Shown here: positions 16,660 to 24,740 of the stretch, piece after piece
Layout: every line of letters begins with the position of its first letter
How positions within the stretch are numbered: the stretch's first letter is position 1
Assembly: GCA_965216515.1 (NCBI GenBank)
Contig: OZ244173.1
Span: 3,782,001-3,846,000 of the forward strand
Length of the DNA stretch: 64,000 bases
Origin: CAXMRP01 sp965216515
Lineage (GTDB): Bacteria > Pseudomonadota > Alphaproteobacteria > Rhizobiales > Afifellaceae
Reading direction: 5' to 3'
The notes under the pieces: model-generated
Told to the model about the DNA's origin: nothing
Databases searched by the model: none
Seen by the model: only the letters and a program-made list of their open reading frames with translations
Program-made: the position numbers and the translations under genes

Positions 16660-17712
16660 ATGGCCCTGGCAGAGCAAGAAAAAGCCGTTCGGCAGAGCAT
16701 GATGCGGCGCGAAATCCTGGAAATCCCGGTGGTTGTCGAGCGTCTCCTGACCCAGGGTGCCGCCGAAATCGCCGAGGCAGCCGGCGCCATCCGCGAGCGC
16801 GATCCGCGTTTCGCGGTCACCGTCGCCAGGGGGTCGTCGGACCATGTGTGCACATATTTGCAGTACGGCTTCGAATTGCTGGCGAGTGTTCCGGTTGCAT
16901 CCATCGGGCCGGCCGTGGCGTCGATTTATAACGCTTCGTTGAAACTGCAAAGCAGCGTCTCCGTTTCGGTGTCCCAGTCGGGCCAAAGTCCGGATATCGT
17001 CGAGATGGCAAGGGCGACCCGGCGGGACGGCGCTCTGTCGCTGGCAATCACCAATGATCCCTGTTCGCCGCTCGCCGATGCATGCGATCGGACGCTGGCG
17101 ATCCACGCCGGTGTGGAACGGTCTGTTGCGGCAACCAAGACGTTCGTCGCTTCCGTGGTTGCCGGGCTGGAATTGCTGGCGCAATGGCGCAGGGACGACG
17201 CACTGAAGGCCGCGGTGGTGAATCTGCCGGCAAGGCTCTCCCGCGCCGCTGAAATCGACTGGCCGGAACTGCGCGCGGCAATCGGTGGGTGCAGTTCCGT
17301 GTTTACGCTGGGTCGTGGCCCGGGTCTTGCGATTTCGAACGAGGCGGCGCTGAAATTCAAGGAAACCTGTCGGATTCATGCGGAAAGCTATTCGTCGGCG
17401 GAAGTGCTGCATGGCCCGGTTTCGATTGTCGACCGGGCGTTTCCGGTCCTGTGCTTTGCTGTGCAGGATCCGGCGGAGCGCGGCGTGGTCGATGTTGCCG
17501 ATCGGCTGGCGGAAAAGGGGGCCAATGTATTCGTAACCTCCGCCCGCGCCCGGCACGCCAACGTCCTTCATTCAGTTGGCGCCGATCATTATCTGACCGA
17601 CCCTTTGACCCTGATCGTATCGTTCTACGCCATGGTCGAACGCCTTGCCGCGGAACGGGGCATCGATCCGGATAAGCCGCGCCATCTGAAGAAAATAACG
17701 GAAACCCGATGA
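16660..17712 (+). CDS. SIS-domain glucosamine-6-phosphate deaminase (NagB-II type)
   Basis: A 350-residue protein with two SIS domains and no glutamine-amidotransferase domain, resembling the isomerase half of GlmS. Motifs include ARGSSDHVCTY (about 48-58), SVSQSGQSPDIVEMA (about 105-119), and ESYSSAEVLHGPVSIV with a C-terminal HLKKITETR tail. Proteins of this form replace classical NagB in many proteobacteria and convert GlcN-6-P to fructose-6-P plus ammonia. The ATG at 16660 is one base after the regulator stop, and its own stop overlaps nagA (ATGA). The tight coupling supports a catabolic role after NagA. Confidence 0.85.
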   Translation: MALAEQEKAVRQSMMRREILEIPVVVERLLTQGAAEIAEAAGAIRERDPRFAVTVARGSSDHVCTYLQYGFELLASVPVASIGPAVASIYNASLKLQSSVSVSVSQSGQSPDIVEMARATRRDGALSLAITNDPCSPLADACDRTLAIHAGVERSVAATKTFVASVVAGLELLAQWRRDDALKAAVVNLPARLSRAAEIDWPELRAAIGGCSSVFTLGRGPGLAISNEAALKFKETCRIHAESYSSAEVLHGPVSIVDRAFPVLCFAVQDPAERGVVDVADRLAEKGANVFVTSARARHANVLHSVGADHYLTDPLTLIVSFYAMVERLAAERGIDPDKPRHLKKITETR

Positions 17713-18869
17713 CCGGCGGATTGGTCGCATTTGTCGGCGCGGCGGTTTTCGACGGCCGCGGCCTCCATGCCGATTCCGCCTTGCTTGTTGCGGGAGCCCG
17801 CGTCTCCGGCATCGTGCCGAGAAACGAAATTCCCGCTGGCGCCGAAAGGCGGGAACTGGAAGGCGGCATCCTCTCTCCGGGCTATGTTGACCTGCAGGTC
17901 AACGGCGGTGGAGGTGTTCAGTTCAACGATGATCCCTCGGTTCCGGCGCTTCGCTGTATTGCCGAAGCGCATGGCCGTCTGGGATCCACAACAATTCTGC
18001 CGACATTGATCACGGACACGCCGGACAGAACCAAGGCGGCGATCGCAGCCGCGGCCCAGGCGATCGCGGATGGCGTCCCGGGCATCGCCGGTCTGCATCT
18101 GGAAGGCCCGCATATTTCACAGGCCAGGAAAGGCGCCCACGATCCGGCGCTCGTGCGCAGGATGACACCCGACGATCTGGCATTGATGGTCGCGGCGGCC
18201 CGAAAGTTGCCGGTGCTTATGGTGACCCTGGCGCCGGAAAGTGCCAGTGGTGACCAGATCGAAGCCTTGGCCGGTGCAGGTGCCATTGTTTCCCTGGGTC
18301 ACACAGATTCCTCTTATGATACGTGCATGGCGGCGGTATCTCGCGGTGCGACGGCCGTGACCCATCTTTTCAATGCCATGAGCCAGTTTGGCAGCCGTGA
18401 GCCCGGTCTGGTCGGTGCAGCGCTGGACAGCGGCAGCTTGTGTGCCGGCCTGATCGCCGATGCCATACATGTCCATCCCGCCGTAATGGCCGCCACCGTT
18501 CGGGCAAAGTCAGGCCCGGGGCGCATTTTTCTGGTCAGCGATGCGATGGCGTCCGCTGGATCGGCAATCGACGGGTTTACGCTCAACGGCCGGCGAATTG
18601 ATCGCAGGAATGGACGATTGACGCTGGCCGATGGCACACTGGCCGGCGCCGACCTCGACTTGACGACCGCGGTGGGCGTCATGGTTGACCAGGCGGGTGT
18701 CTCTCGCCCCGAAGCGCTTGCCATGGCGACGTCAATTCCCGCCGCCGTCGCAGGCCTCCAGGGTGATGCCGGTACGATCAGTGAGGGTCGTCAGGCCGAT
18801 TTCATATGGCTCGACGACCGGCACAAACTCGGCGCCGTTTGGCTTCGGGGTTCCGGGATATCGATCTGA
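17709..18869 (+). CDS. nagA: N-acetylglucosamine-6-phosphate deacetylase
   Basis: A 386-residue amidohydrolase that removes acetate from GlcNAc-6-P. It shows GYVDLQVNGGGGVQFND near residue 60, HLEGPHIS near 129 with the metal-binding Glu, a metal-binding His in SLGHTDSSYD near 198, HLFNAMSQ near 219, and the catalytic Asp in VSDAMASAGS near 278. It is the last gene of the kinase-regulator-deaminase-nagA operon and converges both GlcNAc and MurNAc branches toward GlcN-6-P. The overlapping ATGA start indicates coupling to the deaminase. Confidence 0.93.
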   Translation: MTGGLVAFVGAAVFDGRGLHADSALLVAGARVSGIVPRNEIPAGAERRELEGGILSPGYVDLQVNGGGGVQFNDDPSVPALRCIAEAHGRLGSTTILPTLITDTPDRTKAAIAAAAQAIADGVPGIAGLHLEGPHISQARKGAHDPALVRRMTPDDLALMVAAARKLPVLMVTLAPESASGDQIEALAGAGAIVSLGHTDSSYDTCMAAVSRGATAVTHLFNAMSQFGSREPGLVGAALDSGSLCAGLIADAIHVHPAVMAATVRAKSGPGRIFLVSDAMASAGSAIDGFTLNGRRIDRRNGRLTLADGTLAGADLDLTTAVGVMVDQAGVSRPEALAMATSIPAAVAGLQGDAGTISEGRQADFIWLDDRHKLGAVWLRGSGISI

Positions 18870-18906
18870 CCCATCAATGGTCCTGTGGAACCGGAGGCCA
18901 ACAAGC

Positions 18907-18921
18907 CGCCGAAAATCGGCG
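18907..18921 (+). terminator. Weak hairpin after nagA
   Basis: CGCCGA (18907-18912) and TCGGCG (18916-18921) form a perfect 6-bp stem with an AAA loop, 37 bp beyond the nagA stop. There is no clear T tract, so it may only be a partial terminator. Confidence 0.35.
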
Positions 18922-19027
18922 ACGGTGTTGCATCTACTGGATCTTTCGTTCTTGATTGCCGACTTGGATCCCGTGCCGGACCGCCATGACCTGGCCCGGC
19001 ATTGATCGGAATATCGGGAAATGTAAC

Positions 19028-19039
19028 TCGGTTAACCGA
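19028..19039. promoter_or_regulatory. 12-bp palindrome upstream of the arylsulfotransferase-like gene
   Basis: TCGGTTAACCGA is a perfect palindrome 68 bp before the ATG at 19108, in a relatively AT-rich stretch. It could be an operator for the sulfotransferase gene set. No regulator gene lies adjacent. Confidence 0.3.
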
Positions 19040-19107
19040 AATATAGGATCGCCGTCCTAGGGTCGGCACACAGCTTCCCAACTGCTTGCCGACCGGAAAT
19101 CGATCAA

Positions 19108-20343
19108 ATGCCGCGCCAATTTCCTGGCTTTATCCTGTCGGTCGCGATTCTTGCCTATGCCGGCGGCGCCGCCTCCGCCATTTTCGGTATTCCGCCGGCG
19201 CCGCTGATTCGCCAATCTGTTATTGAAGTTGCCGATTTCATTGCGCATTGGCGAAATGACCTCGGGATCGAGCCAACCCGACTTTTGGGCCGGGTCCGGC
19301 CATCGGAGATCGGACCCGCTGCCGGTCGCCCGGACAGGGCGATGCCCGGGATCCGGCTCGTATCCGGTTATTTCTCGGGAAGACCCAGCAATCACGGCGC
19401 CTTGCTGCTTGATCGGGAGGGCAGGGAACTCTGGTTTTGGCCGATTTCGACGGAGGCAATCGGCGTCGAACTTGCCCGCCACACGTTCCTTCACGGGGTG
19501 GCCGTCCTCGCCGACGGTTCGCTGGTGGTCAATTTCGACGAGGGCCATGTGTTGGCGCGGATCGGTGCCTGCGGCGATGTCATATGGGCCCGGACCGGTG
19601 AATACCATCATTCGGTGGATACCGGCGCGGACGGAACGTTCTGGGTTTCCGGCAGTCCGCGCGAGAGCCAGGCGGTTTCACAGATAGACCCGAACACCGG
19701 CGAGGCGTTGAAATCGGTCTTGCTTGACCAGTTGGCAAAGGGAATTGGCCGCGGCGTTTTGACCATTCGGCGCAGCGATGCTGAGGATCAGCCGCCCGTC
19801 AGGTGGATGGAAGACCGGTACCACCTGAACGACGTCGAAGTATTGACCGCCGAAATGGCACCGGCATTTCCCTTGTTCGATCCCGGCGACGTGATGATTT
19901 CACTGCGCAGCCTGAACCTGATCGCCGTCATGGATAGCGATATGCGAACGCTCAAATGGTGGCAGCATGGCCCATGGCACCGTCAACACGATCCGGATTT
20001 TCTGCCCAACGGTCGGATCTCGATTTACGACAACAACATGCATGGCGGATCGTCGCGTATTCTCGAAATCGATCCGGCGACGGGCGAGACCCGGGTACGT
20101 TTCGCAGGAACGCCGGAGCGACCGTTCTATAGCTGGATCCGCGGCAAACATCAGGCTCTGCCAAACGGCAACCTTCTGATCACTGAACCCCAGGCGGGCC
20201 GCGTGATCGAGGTAGACCCGGACGGAGAAATTGTCTGGGAATTTCAGAACAGCTTCGATGACGCCCGCAACCTGCTGGTCGGCGACGCTAAATGGTTGCC
20301 ACAAGATTTTTTTAAGGATGGTTTGCCAGATTGTGCCGGCTAG
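19108..20343 (+). CDS. Arylsulfotransferase (ASST)-family protein
   Basis: A 411-residue beta-propeller-like protein with an N-terminal hydrophobic signal/anchor (about residues 5-30). Repeated blade motifs follow, such as HTFLHGVAVLADGSLVVNFD, EYHHSVDTGADGTFWV, QHDPDFLPNGRISIYDNN and KHQALPNGNLLITEPQAGR. Conserved His residues in these blades match the arylsulfotransferase family, which transfers sulfate from phenolic sulfate esters to acceptor phenols in the periplasm without PAPS. It is shorter than E. coli-type ASST (about 600 residues) and belongs to the shorter bacterial branch, whose activity is untested. It starts a run with two small membrane proteins and a PAPS-type sulfotransferase. 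Confidence 0.75.
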   Translation: MPRQFPGFILSVAILAYAGGAASAIFGIPPAPLIRQSVIEVADFIAHWRNDLGIEPTRLLGRVRPSEIGPAAGRPDRAMPGIRLVSGYFSGRPSNHGALLLDREGRELWFWPISTEAIGVELARHTFLHGVAVLADGSLVVNFDEGHVLARIGACGDVIWARTGEYHHSVDTGADGTFWVSGSPRESQAVSQIDPNTGEALKSVLLDQLAKGIGRGVLTIRRSDAEDQPPVRWMEDRYHLNDVEVLTAEMAPAFPLFDPGDVMISLRSLNLIAVMDSDMRTLKWWQHGPWHRQHDPDFLPNGRISIYDNNMHGGSSRILEIDPATGETRVRFAGTPERPFYSWIRGKHQALPNGNLLITEPQAGRVIEVDPDGEIVWEFQNSFDDARNLLVGDAKWLPQDFFKDGLPDCAG

Positions 20344-20424
20344 GCGAACGATCTGGAGCAGATTGGGCCCGCGCCCTTTGTTCGCTTTGGCCACAATCCG
20401 AATTTGCCCTTTGAGTTGAGTGCG

Positions 20425-20727
20425 ATGCTGACAAAATTTCAAGGACGATTTGAGCCACCGCTTGCGATTGCGCTTGTTGCGGTGGTGTGCCTGACAAGCA
20501 CGCCTGCCGCCGCCTATATGGGGCCCGGCGCCGGCCTGACCGCGATTGGCACTGTATTGGCGGTGATTGCGGCGTTGCTTCTCGCCCTTGTGGGATTTGT
20601 CTGGTACCCGCTGAAAAGGATCCTCAGAATCGGACGGGGAAACAAAGCCGCCACCGCCGAATCGGACGAGGCGGCCGGTGCGCCTGCGAGCACGGTTGCC
20701 GCTCCGCCGCCTGACGCGGGATCTTGA
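20425..20727 (+). CDS. Small membrane protein with YMGPGAG motif
   Basis: A 100-residue protein with two hydrophobic segments. The first (about residues 13-32) resembles a signal peptide ending in AAAYMGPGAG. The second (about 38-60) ends in VGFVWYPLKRIL. A low-complexity tail rich in Ala, Pro and Thr follows. Small proteins with an A-Y-x-GPGAG start after a signal peptide and a WYPxKR end recur in bacteria and appear to be membrane components of unknown function. I chose the ATG at 20425; the frame reaches a TTG at 20404. The stop lies just before the next small membrane ORF. Confidence 0.65.
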   Translation: MLTKFQGRFEPPLAIALVAVVCLTSTPAAAYMGPGAGLTAIGTVLAVIAALLLALVGFVWYPLKRILRIGRGNKAATAESDEAAGAPASTVAAPPPDAGS

Positions 20728-20737
20728 TTGCGTCGAC

Positions 20738-21106
20738 GTGGTCTATCTTTTCCTTGCGATTGCGTTTCTTCTTTTCCTGGCCTGCTTCCGGGCATTGAAT
20801 CTTGTGCCGGTTACGCGGCGGATCGTTGTCGACGCCGGAGATTCGCTCGCGGTCATCCGATCCGTCGAATTGAGCGATGCCGAAAAGGAAGCCAGAACGC
20901 AGCGCGCAGCGATCACCATGGCCGGATCCCTGGTTTCGGTTCTGGTTCGTTCGGCAATCTGTCTCGTCGTCCCGGCAGCGTTTGTCTGGCTTGCCGGGAA
21001 GGCGGGATTTATTTCACCCGATAACGCGCTCGCCGTTGCGACGAACTGGCCCTTCATCATCACCTCATCGCTGGTATTGCTGGCCTGTTGGCGGTTTGTC
21101 CGGTGA
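20738..21106 (+). CDS. Small membrane protein of unknown function
   Basis: A frame of about 122 residues with three hydrophobic segments: N-terminal YLFLAIAFLLFLACFRALN, central VLVRSAICLVVPAAFVWLAG and C-terminal WPFIITSSLVLLACWRFV. The start is uncertain. GTG at 20738 gives a natural membrane-protein N terminus, but no good ribosome site is seen, and the frame continues upstream into the previous gene. The stop overlaps the sulfotransferase start (GTGA). Its position between sulfotransfer genes suggests a linked envelope role, but no family was recognised. Confidence 0.55.
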   Translation: MVYLFLAIAFLLFLACFRALNLVPVTRRIVVDAGDSLAVIRSVELSDAEKEARTQRAAITMAGSLVSVLVRSAICLVVPAAFVWLAGKAGFISPDNALAVATNWPFIITSSLVLLACWRFVR

Positions 21107-22203
21107 ACACACAGACACCCGTCTCTTCGCTCGATCGGTTCCTGCATCGGTTGGCATTTTCGCAGATCCCGATGCAGAAGCAGTTGTCCGGTCTGGAAGA
21201 CAGGCTGTTCGCCCACCGTATACCCGACCGCCTGGATCGACCCGTATTCATCACTTCACTGGCGCGTGCCGGTACGACCCTCTTCCTGGAATTGGTATCC
21301 GCCCTGCCGGACTTTGCCACCCATACCTACCGGCAAATGCCGTTCCTTCTCTCGCCGCTCCTGTGGCAGCGGTTTGCCGGGTCATTGCAACGGGCGTCCG
21401 TAGCCAAAGAACGGGCGCATGCTGACGGTATGGAAATCGGGTTTGACAGCCCGGAAGCATTCGAGGAGGTGCTTTGGGCGGCGTTCTGGCAAAGCCACTA
21501 CAAGTCGGATCGGATAGAACCCTGGTCTTCGGACGACCGTGACAACGCGTTTGAAGAGTTCTTTCGCGCTCATCTGCGCAAGATCACGGCGTTGGGCGGC
21601 ACGGAATCCGCCCGCTACGTCTCAAAGAATAACGCCAATATCGCCCGGCTCGACCTGCTGACGACGATGTTTCCCGACGCCATCGTCATCGTCCCTATTC
21701 GCAATCCCGTGGCGCATGTCCAGTCTCTGCGCCGGCAGCACCGGCGCTTCCTTCAACTGCATTCGCAGGACAGGTTTGCGCGCGACTACATGTCCTGGCT
21801 CGGCCATTTCGAGTTCGGCGCATCCTTGCGCCCGATAAATTTCAACGACTGGTTGGACGATCTGGCGGCTGTCGATCCGGAAGACGGTGCCTTTTGGCTT
21901 ACCTATTGGGTCAATGCCTTCGAAACGGTCCTGGCCGCCGAACATCCCTCCGTACATCTTGTCGATTACGATCGCGCCTGCCTGGAACCGGAGGCTGTGC
22001 TGAACAGGCTGGCAGAGACGATCGGGGTCCGCGATTCACGCCGGTTGGTCGCACAATCGCACCGTTTCCGACCGCCTCGTGCGTATTCCGAAAGCCTGGA
22101 CCTGTCTTCACAACTGGGCAGACGGGCGCATGAAATCCATTCCGCGCTTGAAGCGCGCGCAATCGGCGGCATCCCGTCGAAACCGGTCAGGCGGGCGAGT
22201 TGA
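21103..22203 (+). CDS. Sulfotransferase-family protein (PAPS-dependent type)
   Basis: A protein of about 366 residues with the 5'-phosphosulfate-binding loop in VFITSLARAGTTLFLELVSA (about residues 48-67) and the 3'-phosphate-binding region in IVPIRNPVAHVQSLRRQH (about 197-214). These mark cytosolic or Golgi-type sulfotransferases that use PAPS to sulfate a carbohydrate or other hydroxyl group. The start is placed at the GTG overlapping the previous stop; a TTG at 21088 is an alternative. Its last 17 bp overlap the convergent glycosyltransferase gene. Together with that gene it suggests synthesis of a sulfated surface glycan or glycolipid. Confidence 0.78.
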   Translation: MNTQTPVSSLDRFLHRLAFSQIPMQKQLSGLEDRLFAHRIPDRLDRPVFITSLARAGTTLFLELVSALPDFATHTYRQMPFLLSPLLWQRFAGSLQRASVAKERAHADGMEIGFDSPEAFEEVLWAAFWQSHYKSDRIEPWSSDDRDNAFEEFFRAHLRKITALGGTESARYVSKNNANIARLDLLTTMFPDAIVIVPIRNPVAHVQSLRRQHRRFLQLHSQDRFARDYMSWLGHFEFGASLRPINFNDWLDDLAAVDPEDGAFWLTYWVNAFETVLAAEHPSVHLVDYDRACLEPEAVLNRLAETIGVRDSRRLVAQSHRFRPPRAYSESLDLSSQLGRRAHEIHSALEARAIGGIPSKPVRRAS

Positions 22204-23173
22204 TTTCCGGAGAATTCCGGATTGCCAATGCCCTGATTCGCCCAAGAACGAGTCCCGCGCGAATGCGGAACTGATAACGCGCCACTCTCAAGCGGACACC
22301 GGAACGGAAATCCGGATTGGCCAGGGCCGGACGCAGCAGCCTTCGCGCCATTTCGTAATTGCCGGTGATCAGAAGCTGGCGCGCCATCCGCATGGCCACC
22401 CAGCTTTTGCGCCAGCGGATTGCGCTTTGTTCCAATCCCGTCTCGCCAAGGCGATCGAAAGCGGCGGCAATATTGATAAATTGCCGGCGCGGCGAATCGA
22501 CAAGGCGCTGCGAGATTCGATTCTCGTCGAGATTGTAGTGGAGTACGGGCTCCTGAACGGTCGCGACCGATGCGCGCATAAGGATCGCTGTCCAGTAGCA
22601 GGTGTCCTCGTCGATTCCGACTGTCTCGGGAAATCGCGCCGCACAGGCCGCCTCGCGGCAAACAAGCGCACTGCCCATGGCGATCGGCCAAAGCTCATTG
22701 CGGAAATAGTTTTGCGCGTTTTCCGCCGGATCGTTCGTATAGCCATTCGGAATCTTCGGTTTGTCGGCCCGACCCGCAGCCCTTCGAATTGCGGTTCCGA
22801 TGGCGATGTCCGCCGCCCGACCGGAGAGCAGCAACCGGGCAAGACGCGGCAGTCCGCCCGAAATCACTTCGTCATCGGCATCCAGGAAATAGATCAGGGT
22901 GCCTCTTGCCGCGCTCAGGCCGATATTGCGCGCCGCGCCCGCGCTGCCGGCCGAGCAAGCCAATTGCGTAAGCGGCAGGTCCAAGCGAGCCGCCGCCGCG
23001 CGCCCGGCCGCGCCGGTGCCATCGGTCGATCCGTCATCGACCAGCAGAATTTCCAGGATCAGTTGGCGATCCGGCGCCAGGCTCTCCAGGGTTCTTCCGA
23101 TTGTACCGGCGGCATTTCTCGCCGGGATGATGACGGAAATCGTCGGCACGGTTTGGAGAATCAGGGTATCCAT
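22187..23173 (-). CDS. Family 2 glycosyltransferase
   Basis: A 328-residue GT-A fold transferase. It starts with SVIIPARNAAGTIGRTLESL, has the LLVDDGSTDGT motif near residue 45 and the metal-binding FLDADDE near 98, and carries acceptor-side motifs DEDTCYW (about 197) and RMARQLL further on. It likely adds a sugar from a nucleotide donor to a cell-surface saccharide or lipid. The 3' end overlaps the sulfotransferase gene on the other strand by 17 bp, so antisense interference between the two messages is possible. The substrate cannot be predicted. Confidence 0.85.
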   Translation of the reverse strand: MDTLILQTVPTISVIIPARNAAGTIGRTLESLAPDRQLILEILLVDDGSTDGTGAAGRAAAARLDLPLTQLACSAGSAGAARNIGLSAARGTLIYFLDADDEVISGGLPRLARLLLSGRAADIAIGTAIRRAAGRADKPKIPNGYTNDPAENAQNYFRNELWPIAMGSALVCREAACAARFPETVGIDEDTCYWTAILMRASVATVQEPVLHYNLDENRISQRLVDSPRRQFINIAAAFDRLGETGLEQSAIRWRKSWVAMRMARQLLITGNYEMARRLLRPALANPDFRSGVRLRVARYQFRIRAGLVLGRIRALAIRNSPEINSPA

Positions 23174-23301
23174 CGAATGCCCCCAAATATTGCAACGGGC
23201 GCAGACGTCCTATCCATGCGCCGAAGCTGGAGACATTTCACCCGCGGCGGCTTTTTGATGCTCATCTGTGGATACATACCGTCATTGCCGCGAGTCGCAA
23301 G

Positions 23302-23317
23302 CCGGTTTTGCAACCGG
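23302..23317 (-). terminator. GNRA-loop hairpin after the prim-pol gene
   Basis: On the minus strand CCGGTT and AACCGG form a perfect 6-bp stem closed by a GCAA tetraloop, 3 bp past the stop of the prim-pol gene. No T tract follows. It probably helps end or protect that transcript. Confidence 0.4.
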
Positions 23318-23320
23318 ATG

Positions 23321-23980
23321 TCAGCGTCCTGATGTGGTCGGGGTGTGCCGGCGTCCTGTCAGGTTGTCATACCGGCGCTTGAAATACGAATGGGGATGGA
23401 TCGAAAGGGCATCCGGGCTGTCGATGGTTTGCGGCGAAACGTCGAAAGGCGATTGATCGTCAATCCAGCGATATGTGGCGCCGCTGTCCATTTTCGACGG
23501 ACCCGCAACCACATATCCGCCAAGCGCCTTGATATGTCCGCCTCGGCGCCATCGGTAGTGCAGGCTTGATGAAGCGCACGGCGTGCGCGATTTCAGATAA
23601 ACATGATACCCGTTCGGCGTGCGTTCGATCGGCGTGCTTTCAAACAGCGTGTGATTCCGCCGCTTGACCTGCTCGAACAGGTCCGGATGGTCGAAATCGA
23701 GAATCAGCAGGTCGCGGTATCCCCCCACGATCCCGATATTGCCGTCATGATGTTCGAACCAGCGCACCAGTGTCTCCGCCGCCGGCGGTTGTTGGGCGAG
23801 GCCGAAGAGAGTCCCGGTAATCGCCAGTTCCCGCAGGCTTTTGTTCCGTTTGTGCAGGCCGCACAGCTGCCGCCCCATGGCTTCGAACGCCAGATGCCGG
23901 CCACCCTTGACCACCGGAACGCACAGCAGGCCGCGTTCATGCAGCCCCAGGACATAGTCGAGTTGGTTGCGTGGGATCAT
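23321..23980 (-). CDS. Stand-alone prim-pol (AEP) domain protein
   Basis: A 219-residue protein resembling the bifunctional DNA primase/polymerase N-terminal domain. LLILDFDHPDLFE carries the acidic DxD pair expected of the catalytic centre (about residue 94). TPNGYHVYLKS follows near 121, GGHIKALGGYVVAGPS near 147, and TYRWIDD afterwards. In phages and plasmids this domain is normally fused to a helicase. Here nothing follows it, and no helicase, integrase or capsid gene is nearby. It may be a relic of a mobile element, a repair or damage-tolerance primase-polymerase, or a nucleotide-modifying enzyme. Gene boundaries are clear, but the role is unknown. Confidence 0.65.
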   Translation of the reverse strand: MIPRNQLDYVLGLHERGLLCVPVVKGGRHLAFEAMGRQLCGLHKRNKSLRELAITGTLFGLAQQPPAAETLVRWFEHHDGNIGIVGGYRDLLILDFDHPDLFEQVKRRNHTLFESTPIERTPNGYHVYLKSRTPCASSSLHYRWRRGGHIKALGGYVVAGPSKMDSGATYRWIDDQSPFDVSPQTIDSPDALSIHPHSYFKRRYDNLTGRRHTPTTSGR

Positions 23981-24316
23981 GCCGGCCTGGCGGTTGCGAT
24001 GGTGCTCGGCGGGGCGGCCCCATCGTCTGCGACGAGAAGGCGATTCGGTAGGCTGGGCTTTGCACAGGCCAAAAAGCCTGGCGTTGTGCTGGGCATCGGG
24101 CTGGCCATGGGCTGGGGCGGATCAGCATCAGTCATAGCGATATCGATGCGATTGCAAACATGATTCCGCCAATACCACGAAAAGTTGTATCGCCGGCCAT
24201 GTACCTTATCGCCAGCCGTTGCGAAAATGTGCCGCACTGTCCGCTCCGCGCGATGGCCCTACGATGGGCCCGGTGACACCCCGATTCCGTTTTATCCGGC
24301 AAGGCAGGACGACAAG
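23981..24316. other. 336-bp intergenic region
   Basis: This stretch separates the prim-pol gene from the divergently transcribed AhpD-like gene. It contains a short inverted repeat (CAGGC 24065-24069, GCCTG 24076-24080) with an A-rich loop, and a relatively AT-rich segment around 24150-24190 that could hold promoters. No convincing coding frame or RNA gene was seen. Confidence 0.4.
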
Positions 24317-24676
24317 ATGGCGATCAACGACTGGCAGGGTTTTCTCGAGGATACCGACAGCAAGATGGCCCGGCTTCGCAGGGACATGCCCGAAGTCGCC
24401 GGCGGATTTGGCGGGCTTGCCAAGGCGGCGATTGCGTCGCGCGCCCTCGATGCCAAGACCAAGGAACTGATCGCGCTGGCCATCGGCATCACGGCCCGGT
24501 GCGACGGGTGCCTGGCCTATCACGCCCGCGCCGCCGCCCGGCTGGGTGCCACCAGGGACGAAATACTCGATGTCATCGGTGTCGCCATCTACATGGGCGG
24601 CGGGCCGTCGATGATCTACGGGGCGGAGACGCTGGACGCATTCGACCGGCTGTCGGGCGAGCCGGACGGGGCGTAG
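24317..24676 (+). CDS. Carboxymuconolactone decarboxylase/AhpD-family protein
   Basis: A 119-residue alpha-helical protein with the redox-active CxxC in ITARCDGCLAYHARAAARLG (about residues 52-71) and the EILDVIGVAIYMGGGPSMIY end typical of AhpD-like members. Proteins with this CxxC-x3-H arrangement act as peroxidase or disulfide reductases rather than decarboxylases. The ATG at 24317 gives the normal family length; the frame extends upstream without homology. It stands alone, with the next gene on the opposite strand, so its physiological partner is unknown. Confidence 0.85.
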   Translation: MAINDWQGFLEDTDSKMARLRRDMPEVAGGFGGLAKAAIASRALDAKTKELIALAIGITARCDGCLAYHARAAARLGATRDEILDVIGVAIYMGGGPSMIYGAETLDAFDRLSGEPDGA

Positions 24677-24740
24677 GGCGCAGGGGCCGGGCGGCGCCGG
24701 ATCGCATGCCCCCGCCGCACCGGCACCGCCGCCGCCGCCC

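Noticed and set aside
23603..24163. 186-codon plus-strand frame opposite the prim-pol gene
   Set aside because: The minus-strand prim-pol motifs are clear; the plus frame has no recognisable feature.
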